A stretch of 19,209 bases of DNA. Source: Dissophora ornata (Eukaryota; Mortierellomycota; Mortierellomycetes; Mortierellales; Mortierellaceae). Each line of letters opens with the position of its first letter. The first letter of the stretch is position 1. Shown here piece by piece: positions 1-9,635 of this stretch. The position numbers and the translations under genes are program-made. The stretch covers positions 1 to 19,209 of the forward strand of contig MU617204.1 of assembly GCA_025201705.1 (NCBI GenBank). The letters run 5' to 3'. Below the pieces are notes generated by a model. That model searched no databases. It was not told where the DNA came from and was given only the letters and a program-made list of their open reading frames with translations.

Positions 1-43
1 GGGGGATGAAAGTGGACGGGAAAAGAAAGAAGGAGAGAAAAGA

Positions 44-98
44 GATGGATGGAGCGATGGATGGAACGATGGATGGAGCGATGGATGGCGCGATGGAC
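44..98. repeat. 12-bp tandem repeat, about 4.6 copies
   Basis: The unit GATGGATGGAGC repeats head to tail, with single-base changes in the second (AAC) and fourth (CGC) copies, and a partial fifth copy ends the array. The internal GATG/GATG structure suggests it grew from a 4-bp repeat. No gene overlaps it. Confidence 0.9.
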
Positions 99-445
99 AA
101 CAGCAGTGCTCGTGGTTGCAGTGGGCTGATTTAGTCGAGGATGGATGCACAGAGTCAGCGAGAGCCCGCCATCAGAGTGACCATGGTGGAGGCATGCAGC
201 TGGGACAGATCTCGTCGTTTCTCTGCATGTATCCTCTTTGTCCTATTCATTCATTCTATTCCTCCATCGTCTGCATCCTTTGCATCCATGATCAATGTGC
301 ATTCTGTTTTCCTTGTGTGTTTTGGTCGATTGGCGGATCGTGGCCATTGCTGATCGGCTGTCGGCTGTCTTCCTTACTGCGTTTCGATGCTGGGCTGAGT
401 CTCCTTGGCAGCCGTTGTAACGGTCCACACCAATATGCCCTGCGC

Positions 446-465
446 GCACACACACACACACACAC
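446..465. repeat. CA dinucleotide microsatellite
   Basis: About ten uninterrupted CA units, preceded by GCGCG. It lies in the gene-free left flank. Confidence 0.9.
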
Positions 466-644
466 CGCCCATTCACAGTCCATTGACGAGTGCTTCCTTT
501 ATCACAAGCACGCAAGTACAGAGAGAGAAGAGAGAGAGAGAGAGAGACAGAAACGACAAAGGTGTGGAGGGGTGGGTGGCCAGGAGCTGCGCTGCTGGAC
601 CATGCTGTCGGTTTACCTGCAGCAGACCATGGTGTTGGCGGCTG

Positions 645-791
645 TGAGGAGAGAGAGAGAGAGTGAAGAAGAGTGAGAGGAAGTCTGAGAGGAGAGGGAG
701 TGTGAGAGAGAGGAGAGAGAGACACAGAGAGAGACACACACAGAGAGAGAGGGAGAGGGAGAGGGAGAGAGAGAGAGAGAAAGAGAAAGAG
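645..791. repeat. Long GA-rich (purine) tract
   Basis: The plus strand is almost purely purine, made of GA, GAGG and GACA units, with its cleanest part around 755-780. A shorter GA tract lies at 518-548. Polypurine tracts of this kind are common in promoter-proximal DNA of eukaryotes and can form triplex structures. No function is shown here. Confidence 0.85.
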
Positions 792-1229
792 TGCTTGCTG
801 CATGTCAGTCCGGACAAGCGCACTGTCTTTCTAGATCGGTGGAGGGATGCAAAGAGGGATTCGGACAGGGAGCGAGATTGAATGTTTGTGCGAGTCGATG
901 GGGTGCGAGAGCACAAGGGCGTGCAATGTCCATGTGCATGAGAGAAATTGCACGCGCGTGCCACATGTCCTTCATCCATCCATCACCGCATCTGTCGATG
1001 TCGTGCTGTCGTCATATTTCCTGGTCCAGCAGCCCATCCTCAAGACACCCATACACCCAGACACCCAGGAGCCAGCCAGCAGGATCCGATCTGTCCCATC
1101 ACATCCATCCCAGCCCAGCCCATCCCATCCCATCTCGCCCTGGAGCACACACACTCTCCATGTGGCAGTGAGTGTCTCCGCCCGCTGCGTGTCTCCTCCC
1201 GCTGGTCAGACTAGTGATCCCTTGGCCTG

Positions 1230-1237
1230 TCACGTGA
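1230..1237. promoter_or_regulatory. Palindromic E-box TCACGTGA
   Basis: A perfect 8-bp palindrome containing CACGTG, the core bound by fungal bHLH factors of the Cbf1/Pho4 class. It lies about 1 kb upstream of the start codon at 2214. A single 8-mer in 2 kb is weak evidence, so this is only a candidate. Confidence 0.3.
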
Positions 1238-1994
1238 TGTGGCCCGTGCTGATCTTCCCTCTTGTCAGAGGAGCGTCGTCGCTCCGTCTGCCCTCCCGGC
1301 GCGCAACGCTTGCTCCAAGAGTTCTCATCAACGACACTGCAGCATGGGCACGCTCCGCGCCATGCCTTTACATAAACAGCACGCTGTACATACATACATA
1401 CAGCTACTGTGTTTACGTACATCGCACATGTTTCACGTCTGGATCGATAATACAGAGTTTAATCAAGAGTGTGTTGGAAAGGGGAGGAGGGGAGTACGGA
1501 TCGACAATAAAGGGGAAGCATGGAAATGAAAACGACAGAGAGAGACAGGGAGGCGGCCATCGAGGACTCGGACATGTGTGTCCATGATTGTCTACATTTA
1601 TTATTATTACACGCTCTGCGGCGACTTTCGGATTGCTGGATTTGACTTGTTCGATTGAAACCGACCACAGCAGAGAGCGCCTCCGCTTCTCTTTTTGGTG
1701 TTCGGGTCCGATTTCTGCCCACAGCGGACAGCATTGCCACATGTAGCAACCGCATCACCGTGCGAGGAAATAGATCTATGCACCTCCTTGTTGCAGCATG
1801 GATCAATTGCATCATCTTCAGGCACAGTGTACATGTACACGACATGCTAAAGAGCGGTTTTATCCGCAGCGCACGCTGCATATGCATTGCCTGTGTGTAT
1901 TGTCGCGCTGTTGCCCAGACGACCATGGGCACGGATGTCCCGAGCGGGACAGTAAGACCGGCAGTTACGCCCAGCCCTTCCCCCTCACCCTTCA

Positions 1995-2003
1995 CATAAA
2001 AGG
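1995..2003 (+). promoter_or_regulatory. TATA-like element for the gene at 2214
   Basis: CATAAAAGG is followed by a strongly CT-rich leader running to the ATG, which is the usual look of a highly expressed fungal promoter. Transcription starting about 30 bases downstream would leave a 5' UTR of roughly 180 nt. Confidence 0.5.
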
Positions 2004-2213
2004 ATCTTCATCATCCCCCATCCATTTCTTCCCCCAGTCGTCTTCAAGAACACCTGCCGAAGCTGCACGAGCCATACACAGACTTCGTCTCTTCAAAAGG
2101 TCCCACCTTCTCAAAGACCTCTCACTCACTCATTTACTCTCTCCCATTCTCAACCCTCTCCCTCCATCTTTCCACTATCCTACTGACCACCCTCTCGTCC
2201 CCGCTATCTCTCA

Positions 2214-4672
2214 ATGGTCACAACTGCTAGCTCCGCCAGCTCAGTCAGCCCAGCCAGCACATCCTTGCTTGCGGAAATCCCCGGCGCCATTGACCCTCAA
2301 CAACATTTGCCTCATCGCACGCGCCTACACTCAATCCCCAGCGAAAAGTCCTCTGCCCTCCATCACTTCCGAAAGACCTCCAATAACACCCACAGCAAAC
2401 ACCAAAAAAGACTCTCCCCCCTGGATCTCCCCGACTTTCCAGTATCCTCCTCTACCATGGCACTCTCATCCGCATCCTCGCCTCCACCTTCGCCCGCTTC
2501 CTCACTATCCTCTGCGTCCATCTCCTCAAACACATCCTCTTCTGCACTGCAGCCAAATGGCTCTCTTTCCCGCATCAGACGATCCCTCAACTTGAAAGTC
2601 AAGGGTCGACGAGTCGGGGCTGATCCCGACTCTCGTCCAATCTCTCACTCAACAGTTCAAAAGGCAGATGTAGGCTTGCCAGCGGCAGACAGTGTTCCTC
2701 CAAAAGTCGCTGCACCACAGAGCTCCATCCCAGTCCATGCTGATATCACAGTGTTGTCAACGCAGGATCCACCTATGATGAAGCAAAGCAAGCTGAAGCG
2801 TTGGCAGAGCAAGGGCGCCACGAAGCTAAAAGGCTGGTTGCATATCTCTCAACCCACCTATGGACATGGCCATGTCCATGTCCATGTCCCTGCTGCGGTG
2901 CAATTGACCAGCGACTTGAACACTTTTGATCATTCCACATCAGTGGCAGAGCAGCTCGAGCTTTCAAAACCAGATCAGCAGCTCCCTTCTCATAGTCTGC
3001 CTTCCCCCGTAGAGGATGCGTCTGCTGCTGCAAACGCGTTGCACAGTCCTTTCCCTACAGAGGATACGTCCGCTGCTTCAAACGCGACGCACAGTCCTTT
3101 CCCCACAGAGGATGCGTTCGCTGCAACAAATGCGACGCACAGTCCTTGTACCCCAGGTGAGCAGCGTCGCTCATCATTGTACACATACTCGTCTCAGTTC
3201 CAGTCAGCGCAAGAGTATCAAACAAGTCACCGTCGCAGACGTAGCGACTTTGATGCCTACAAGAAACAAGGGCCAGGTCGAATCCCACCCCGCTCGTCAT
3301 CATTGCCCAGATCGTTCGGTCCTCATAGCTCAGTCTCCTCGCCTCACTTTGTGATGCTCACAAACACTCTGTCGCAGCATGGCGAGTCGTTGGAGGTTCT
3401 AACGATCGAATTGGAGCATCAGGACCCAGGCGTGATCTTGGAGGAAGAAGCTGTTGAGGAGCAACTGCCGTTATCAACAACAGAGGCGGCGCGTAACTGC
3501 TCTGGACTCGATAGCGTGCCTTTGACACCAAGGCGACCCTCCTTCTCCTCATCTGACATGAGCCTTTCCGTGAACATTCCCCTGACGCCATCCTCTGTCA
3601 CTGTTGTGCTCGATAGCAAGCAGACAGAGACAGTAGAGGAGCAAGCAGAAAAACAGCCAAGAGTGACTACAGAAACTTTCCGAAAGCTGACAGGGAATGT
3701 AGAGCACGCAGAAGACATAACACAGGTCCCACAACAGATGATGATGGATCCCAAGTCAACAGTCCTTGCAGAGCAGTGGACTGGAAAACGTTTGCATGAA
3801 GAAACTGAAGAACAGGAAATTGAACCATTGTCGATCCCGACCCAAGATACCACTCCTGTAAGTGATCGGCCACAACAATCTCTTCGAAAGCAGCATCATG
3901 CTATGACTCGAAAACTGCGCGGATGGAAGCGCTCATCATGCATTCAATCTATCAAGAGGTACCGTCGATCTATTAGAAAGAGTCCTAGGCATGGCCAACG
4001 GAGCCGACGTGGACAACTAGGTTAGTTAAAAATGGGACTATACCCTTGACGTAATATCCTGCAATGCGGGGGTTTTTTTTGGTATGATCGCTTACCCGTT
4101 TATTATTTTCTTTGGAATCTGCGTTAGACCCTGTGTTGTCGTCATTCCTCACGACAAACGCTAATGATGCCAATAAGGAGTACTGTGATGACGACGGACG
4201 TGGCCGCCCATCGAGCGCATACTGCATTGATCTCGATACGAGTCTGCCGATGACACTACGACCCACGGCTTTTGATGACCTATCATCCGACATTGAAAAA
4301 GACTCTATAACCGTGAACGATATCTACGAGGCTGAACTAGAATGCCTTGCCGTTGTTGCCCTTACTATAGTTCCTGAGAAAGTTGAATTAGCTCTCGAGC
4401 AATCACCGTCGTCGTCGTTTTCGAAGCTCCTACCTCTGACAGACCTCGCGCAGAAAGATGATGATGATGATGGACATGTTTTAAAAACGTGCAACAATGA
4501 TCACGACAGATCCTTGGTGACGCCGTTACGTTCAAGAGGCCTTGTCATCGACACTTTAGAGGCGATGTATCCATCTCTGAAGTCAAAGTGGTACCCAAGG
4601 TCGCGGCCATCACCGTTCCCTGCCATAAGCTTTTGGTCGTCCATTCAAGAGCAAAAATATTGCTCTGGGTGA
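2214..4672 (+). CDS. Ser-rich basic protein of unknown function
   Basis: Model: join(2214..4020, 4128..4672), 783 residues. The 107-bp intron has a GTTAGT donor and a GCGTTAG acceptor. Splicing joins a phase-1 G to AC, making an Asp codon, and keeps the downstream frame open for 181 codons. The start is the first ATG after an in-frame TGA at 2184. I recognise no domain. The protein is rich in Ser, Thr and Pro, so it is probably disordered. Basic patches include RIRRSLNLKVKGRR near residue 122, a Lys/Trp patch around 188-210, and a strongly Arg/Lys-rich stretch at about 564-600. The last two share a K-L-[KR]-G-W motif (KLKGW, KLRGW). A His/Val run (HGHVHVHV) lies near 217. Three 16-residue repeats occupy 265-312. 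The C-terminal exon is acidic in its first part (an Asp run near 710) and also has no known domain. If the intron is wrong, the product would stop at residue 603. The basic patches could bind nucleic acid or membrane, but this is inference. Confidence 0.75.
3006..3149 (+). repeat. 48-bp coding minisatellite, three copies
   Basis: Three head-to-tail 48-bp units (3006-3053, 3054-3101, 3102-3149) encode 16-residue repeats with consensus P-[VT]-E-D-x-[SF]-A-A-x-N-A-[TL]-H-S-P-[FC]. The period is a multiple of three, so copy-number changes keep the frame. Copies 2 and 3 resemble each other more than they resemble copy 1. Confidence 0.92.
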
Positions 4673-4718
4673 TTATCTTTGTTGATTTTGCACGCGACTG
4701 ATTTTTTCGAGAAAGAAA

Positions 4719-4724
4719 AATAAA
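4719..4724 (+). terminator. AATAAA poly(A) signal, gene at 2214-4672
   Basis: AATAAA sits about 47 nt after the stop codon at 4672, in A-rich sequence following a T-rich stretch. It supports this stop, and hence the two-exon model, as the 3' end of the gene. Confidence 0.6.
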
Positions 4725-5139
4725 ATAACAACGTCGATTTGTTCCCAGCAGTGGGGGGAGTCACCCGCGATCAGTGACAGATGGCCTTTCTCCCGAGAGG
4801 AACTACGCACAGCGTGGCGGGAGGGGGGTTGTCCAACACTTTGAAGCAGCCTTGTTCTCGCTACTCTTGTTCTGTTTTCTTTCTTGTTCTGTTTCGTTCT
4901 TTGTCTTCCTTATCCTCATACAACCAAAACTTCATTGAAACAAGATCACTCGTTCCGCTCGGCATAGAACCACGCCAACACACACAAAAAAACTGAATAA
5001 GCACTTTTGAAACTCCCAAGAACTTCAGAATGTGTCAAGGTTCGTGTGGGGAATGGATACAAGTGGAGATGGACACGACCGACCGAGAGCCCACCATGAC
5101 CAACTTTCTGAGCGCTATTTTCTTATCGTCAAAAAAAAA
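4725..5139. other. Intergenic / leader of the Cys-cluster gene
   Basis: No gene is seen here. The stretch has a CT-rich segment at about 4855-4925 followed by an A-rich segment ending in ten adenines directly before the ATG at 5140, the usual order of a fungal promoter and leader. No clear TATA box was found. Confidence 0.5.
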
Positions 5140-5508
5140 ATGTCCCTAGCACTCCCTGGGCAAGTCGTCTGCATCCGTGCTGGATGCTCTTACCCCATTA
5201 ACGTTGACACCGTCAGAGGTATCCGTCACCCATTTTGTTCCATCGAATGTGCTCGAGCATGCGGTGAAACCCCACGTTTCCAACCTCAACCCACCCAGGT
5301 CGTCAGGATCCCGGAAGTCCGTCCTCCAGCGTACACACCGGCCCAGGAGACCAATGCGACCTGCATCAATCTGACGCGTCTCATTAAGCCATCCTCCAAG
5401 AAGCAGCCAAAGGAATCCAGTTCTGAAGACTCGTATATGAGTCCACCCAGGACAGATGAGTCCCCGGATGCGTCTGACAATGACTGGCCAGATAAGAAGA
5501 AGGCCTAG
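5140..5508 (+). CDS. Small Cys-cluster (probable zinc-binding) protein
   Basis: The protein is 122 residues from ATG 5140. In-frame ATGs at 5032 and 5056 would add up to 36 residues. I prefer 5140 because it follows an A10 run with A at -3 and because the extra residues look like leader sequence. Cysteines at 11, 16, 33, 37 and 41 form C-x4-C-x16-C-x3-C, with the last pair in HPFCSIEC. That is the layout of a small treble-clef or FCS-like zinc finger, so zinc binding is likely but not proven. Residues 43-90 are Pro-rich and hydrophilic. The tail after about residue 87 is rich in Ser, Asp, Glu and Lys and ends in KKKA, so it is probably disordered. There is no intron, signal peptide or membrane segment. 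The function is unknown. A protein-interaction or nuclear role fits the composition but is inference. The gene converges on NOX. Confidence 0.75.
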   Translation: MSLALPGQVVCIRAGCSYPINVDTVRGIRHPFCSIECARACGETPRFQPQPTQVVRIPEVRPPAYTPAQETNATCINLTRLIKPSSKKQPKESSSEDSYMSPPRTDESPDASDNDWPDKKKA

Positions 5509-5637
5509 GCGTCCTTGACGCAGGAACATTGCGAGTGCTAGCTTTTGGGCAACACTCGGCATGCCTTGGGTGTTTTTTCTTTCTTTTCCGCACCACCATC
5601 ATGGACATAGGCATCTCTCTCTCTTTCTCTCTCTCTC

Positions 5638-5643
5638 AATAAA
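5638..5643 (+). terminator. AATAAA poly(A) signal, Cys-cluster gene
   Basis: AATAAA lies 130 nt after the stop at 5508, directly after a CT microsatellite at 5611-5636. The convergent NOX gene has its own candidate signal only about 45 bp further on, so the two 3' ends probably abut or overlap. Confidence 0.65.
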
Positions 5644-5685
5644 ACCGCTTCTGAAATAACATAATGAAAGAATCGATGTGTCTTT

Positions 5686-5691
5686 TTTATT
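5686..5691 (-). terminator. AATAAA poly(A) signal, NOX gene
   Basis: TTTATT on the plus strand reads AATAAA on the minus strand, about 210 nt beyond the NOX stop at 5904-5902. It is the only AATAAA I see between the NOX stop and the facing gene. Confidence 0.5.
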
Positions 5692-5901
5692 TTTGGTGAA
5701 TGAGAGTACAAAGAGGGATAGATGTATTGTCGTAATATGTTTAATATATTCCGCACATGCACAAAAGTCGAAGGGGTTACAGGAATAATACAAGAGTGTT
5801 GTTGGGTTTCCGAAATGCTGTACATATTTTTTTTTTGTGCCTTTTGTATTGAAAAAAGAAAGCCGTTCTTTGGACCCGATTTGGGTCTTTCTCCTGAGGA
5901 C

Positions 5902-8068
5902 TTAGAAGTTTTCTGAGTACATAAAAAGTCAACGAATGCACATTGGTTAATACGTTGCCAATAAATACACTTTAGAGCATAGTTGGCCAAAAAAAAGCTC
6001 ACCTTTGTTCCAGAAAAAGGAGGTGCCTCCACCGCTGAACTTGGTGCATTGGGTGTGCAATTGTCTGCCCATCCTCTTGGGGCCGCAGAAAAAGACTCCG
6101 ATATCGGTATCGGGATGGCTTTCGCGAATGCGGTCAAACTCCACGTCAAGGTTGGGTCGTCCAAAGCGTGTCCGAGCGCGGAGACCAGTCACTGTGTCTG
6201 CAAAGGCGCTGTCTTCGTTGATCATCAGGTTACCGACCTCGGAGTGTCGCAGACGACCAGTCAGGAAGGTGTGAATCTCAATAAACTGGTTCAAGTCCTG
6301 GGATTCGAGTGCAAGCAGCAATGACTGGAACCATTCGAACGCCTCCTTGTCACGGCAGACCCAGAAAAAGTAGACCTTGTGCAGCTTTGTGGGCTTTGTT
6401 GGGTAGTTGACTCTGTACCAAATACTCTTTAGAACACTGGCAAAGGGCGTCACTCCGATACCGGCACCAAACAGAACTGTGACCTCGTACTTGAACACAT
6501 CCTCTGAGGCTGCTCCAAAGGGTCCGTCGATCATGATCCTGGGAAGAACCTTCACCAGGCCATTGCGGTCTCCAAGATTCTCCTCCCACTCGCCCGCGCC
6601 CTGGGAATCACAGCCCAGCTTCTTGGCAAGCTCCTTTGTAAAGTCTCCGGCAACGCGGATGTGGACACTAATGTAATCTTCCTCGGGCGCACTGGTTAGC
6701 GTAAAGGGATGCCACTGCCAGAGCGAGACCTCTGGACAGCACAAAAAGATGTACTGGCCAGCCAATGGATGACAGTTTTCCTTTTTGATTTGGATCTCGA
6801 CGACATTGGACGGATGGAGAATGACGCGGGAGACGACAGTCTTTTGGTGGGCACGCCATTCACGCGCAAGGCGCTCCAGAAGGTAAATGAATCCACTTGT
6901 CACCCAGTACTTCCAAAAGCTCGAAATGTCCTTGCAGTAGGGTGGACGGTCGGGAGTGAGCAGACAATAGGCACCGTGGAAGGAAAAGAAGAAGAAGAAG
7001 ACCAAGAAGAGGTGGTGCCAGTACCAAAAGACCTCGAACTTTTTGGTACGGACGCTAGGCAGGGCAGTGACGATCATGACGATCAAGACGACAAGCATGA
7101 TGTGGCCGGTATATCCAGGGCCAGAGACAAACATCAGGTTCCAGAACTGGTACTTGTCAGGGGCGGCGCGCGACAAAAGGTAAAAGTTGGAGTAATGGGC
7201 AAAGGTGTGAACGAGGGTGAAGAAGAGGATGCTCCAGGCGATGGCCTTGTGGAAGGTGATGGCCTTGTCAAAGGGCACAACCCTGTTCAGGGGCGTGGAC
7301 CGGAGCCAGGAGATCAGGGTTCTGCAGACAGGCAAGAGGATCATGCCGGCGTCGACATGGAGGACCAGGGCGGCACCACGGGCAATTGGGAGGCCGAGAC
7401 CGACGATATTGCGCGAGGTGATGAAGTTGTCGGAATAATAAAAGTTGAAGAACGTGAGGCCAAACAGTCCAACGTGGAGAAGGATCCAGACGCCGAAGAA
7501 GATTCCTCGATTACCTGCAAAAGCAAATCAAGACATTTCGTCAGCAGGAGGGAAAGCATGGCAAAGAAAAAAATAAAAATAAAAAAAGGCGAGCAGGAAA
7601 AAGTGTCGCCATTGCTCGCATGTAACCAGGGACAGAGAAGATCCAGGTACGGGAATACAGATTAGGTTTGTGGGTGATTGAGCCTTTACCTTCGTTGATC
7701 ATCCAGATGCTAATCTTTTGAAAGAGAGTGATCTTTTCATTGCCCTCACCGCCAGCAGGGACCGAGTCGAGGGGGCGGAGATGGGCAAGCTCGCCCCTAT
7801 TCCCGGGAGCTCCAGGAGTGTTGTTGTAGCCGGCACGGGGCTTGCCTACGGTCTCCTGCATACGAAGGTAGGTGGGGGAGGGAGGGGGGATGAGTGACGC
7901 GTAGTTGGTGACGGGGCGTTGCTTGGCCAGGTAGGCTTGGTCAGCGTCAGGGCGTCTGTTGGCGAGGGTGTTGGCCTGGGTCTGGTCATAGGACGAGTAG
8001 CCATAGCCAGCGGAAGCACCTGTGGCAGCAGTCCGCTGGGTGCTGCTTGTCTTGCGGTGCATAGACAT
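5902..8068 (-). CDS. nox: NOX-family NADPH oxidase catalytic subunit
   Basis: Model: complement(join(5902..5912, 6003..7514, 7690..8068)), 633 residues. The enzyme passes electrons from cytosolic NADPH through FAD and two hemes across the membrane to O2, producing superoxide. Six membrane segments lie at about 131-150, 163-197, 211-237, 260-279, 286-310 and 326-342. His215/His229 and His293/His306 match the paired heme ligands of NOX2 in spacing (14 and 13). The FAD motif HPFTLTSAPEED is at 395-406, DGPFG at 456-460, the NADPH motif GAGIGVTPF at 476-484 and CGP at 603-605. The protein ends in Lys-Glu-Asn-Phe, the family terminus. Intron 1 (175 bp) joins GAA-G to GT, giving Glu-Gly; intron 2 is 90 bp. 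No EF-hand is present, so it is not of the calcium-binding NoxC/NOX5 type. The first about 115 residues are a Ser/Gly/Tyr/Pro-rich extension, longer than in NOX2. An alternative start at Met3 is possible. In fungi these enzymes usually work with NoxR and Rac; neither is in this window. Confidence 0.96.
5913..6002 (-). other. NOX terminal intron, decides the C-terminus
   Basis: This 90-bp intron has a GTGAGC donor and a TACTCAG acceptor, with ATTAAC and GTTGAC as possible branch sites. It leaves only 11 nt of coding sequence in the last exon (Glu completed, Asn, Phe, stop). Retention would read 18 different residues, starting GELFFGQ, before a stop. Confidence 0.88.
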
Positions 8069-8258
8069 GCTGTGGAGAGGAGGGGTTGCCAGGAGAAGCT
8101 GGACAGGAGCAGCAGGCGAGGGTGATGAGTGCGGAGAAGAAGGGAAGTAGGGAAGTAGTGATGGGTGATGAGTGATGAGTAAAGCGAGGATGCGAGAAGA
8201 TGGGAAGGGAGGGAAGGGAGGAAAAAAAGCAAAGCGGTGTGTGGATGCAGCGAAATGA

Positions 8259-8266
8259 TATTTATA
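8259..8266 (-). promoter_or_regulatory. TATA box of the NOX gene
   Basis: The minus strand reads TATAAATA about 190 bp upstream of the NOX ATG. Start-site usage about 30 bp downstream predicts a 5' UTR of about 165 nt. A CT/GA-rich tract at 8389-8502 lies just upstream. Confidence 0.6.
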
Positions 8267-8388
8267 TCGGTTTGCATCGCATTGACAACAGACGCAATCC
8301 AATCACACCGACGTTGCAGTGCGAGCCAGAGACAATACGATAATACAGCGACACAGTGTGAGCGGGTGAAAAAAAGTCCATCTCGAGT

Positions 8389-8502
8389 CTCTCTCTCTCT
8401 CGCCCTCTCTTCGGTGTCTTCTTCCATCTCTTCTTCCCTCTCTTCTTCCCCCTCCTCTTCCCTCTCCCTTCCCTCTCTCCACCATCCGTCTCCCTCCTCC
8501 CG
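8389..8502. repeat. CT-rich tract upstream of NOX
   Basis: About 110 bp of almost pure pyrimidine on the plus strand (purine on the NOX coding strand), built from CTCT and CTTC units. It lies upstream of the NOX TATA box and may be nucleosome-disfavouring promoter DNA. That role is inferred from composition only. Confidence 0.75.
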
Positions 8503-9635
8503 CCTGCGATTGGACATCGTCAGCCATATACGCTCGGTTATTACATTATTGTGTTTCAATTTGGGGTGTTTGGTGCGTGTGTTTTTGCCCCCTGCTGTCC
8601 GAAATGAAATAAACCTTGTATGCTTTGCCCTACACCAAGAGCCATCCACCCACGCACTCCACCAATGTGGACAGTACATGGCGGGTAAACAAGTCGCTGC
8701 TGTTAGCAGGTAGTAACAGTCTGGTAGTTGTCTAGTCGTGGTACCCTTGCCATCTCTCTTTGATTATTGTGCTGTCCAACATCACCTTCATCATCGGTAC
8801 ATACCGCATCCGACGTATCATCCACACACAGAGAAATATCACATCTAATATTCGTTGTATCCACCCATCCACGCACAAAGAGCATCCATGCCACCGCTCT
8901 TCCGCAACGCGGTCTAATACAGCCTTCTCTCTATCTTGCCAGAGCCACAAACCCATGAAACGGTCGCAATCTCGTAGTTGCTCCCTCTAATATAAATATA
9001 TTCTATATATTCGAGCGTACTATTGCTGTATTGCTCTCCGCTCCACAGATCATCTGTTAAAACTAGTTCAATAATCGAAATGCCACCAAAACAAACGCAG
9101 CGACTGCCCATAAATCCCATAAAACTACGCCGCCGCCTCTCTTTGCGCGTAACGTCCGGTCTTCATTCGAGGTCGCATACACGCTCAACTGTACTCCTCG
9201 TGGATTCTCAGCATGCTTGCCTTCGCCACAATAGTCGGCCTTGCTCCTCTCAACAAAAGAAAAAGAGAACAATCGCCTGGTTGCACAAGAGACGCACATC
9301 CATTCAGCACCGCATGGACTTGCCGTCGTCCATTTCTCCGGGGGGTGTCCCTGTGTAACAGGAAGACAGATTTCCTTCTGCCCCTTGAAACCGTTGCCTG
9401 CTTGTTTAATCAGTGGAATATCCGAGGCTGTTTGCAAAAAGACCCGCAAGCCAGCGTAGATTCAGACTCAGAGACTCAGAGAGAGAGATACAGATGTTTT
9501 ATCTTGTCCCTCCAATCCCCCGGGCTCTCAATCAACCAAGCGTCCACTCCCTCCACCTTTGTGGCCGACTAGGGGGCGAATGAAGACTGAACGACGCTCG
9601 GACCAACGAAGGAGGAGGGAGGCTTCGAGCAATCC

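Larger units (their letters stand above)
1..2213. other. Gene-free left flank, simple-sequence rich
   Basis: I see no credible gene in this stretch. It holds a 12-bp tandem repeat, a CA microsatellite, several GA microsatellites, a palindromic E-box and, at its right end, a CT-rich leader with a TATA element for the gene at 2214. Open frames of up to about 250 codons exist on both strands, but they translate the repeats into Arg-Glu, Ser-Leu or Pro-Ser runs and carry no recognisable domain. The stretch is probably intergenic and upstream regulatory DNA. A spliced non-coding transcript cannot be excluded by eye. Confidence 0.6.

Noticed and set aside
949..960. Perfect palindrome GCACGCGCGTGC
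   Set aside because: Short, single copy and not next to any gene start; could easily arise by chance in GC-alternating sequence.
847..1587. 246-codon plus-strand open frame
   Set aside because: No domain, starts inside repeats, Ser/Pro/His composition typical of translated simple sequence, no promoter or splice support.
1798..2595. 265-codon plus-strand open frame overlapping the gene at 2214
   Set aside because: It crosses the TATA box and CT-rich leader and overlaps the better-supported frame, which has the spliced continuation and the 48-bp repeat.
6709..7665. 318-codon open frame on the plus strand
   Set aside because: It lies antisense to NOX exon 2 and reads as a Glu/Asp/Gly-rich shadow; the minus strand has complete NOX motifs and splice sites.
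7846..8679. 277-codon minus-strand open frame over the NOX 5' end
   Set aside because: Its central part translates a CT/GA tract as Glu-Arg runs, and it is out of frame with the NOX N-terminus.
8701..9360. Possible solo LTR beginning TGTTA and ending TAACA
   Set aside because: The flanking 5-mers do not match as a target-site duplication, there is no second copy, and no retrotransposon coding remains nearby.
9063..9449. 128-codon minus-strand open frame in the intergenic region
   Set aside because: No recognisable domain, promoter or splice partner; the length is within what chance allows at this base composition.
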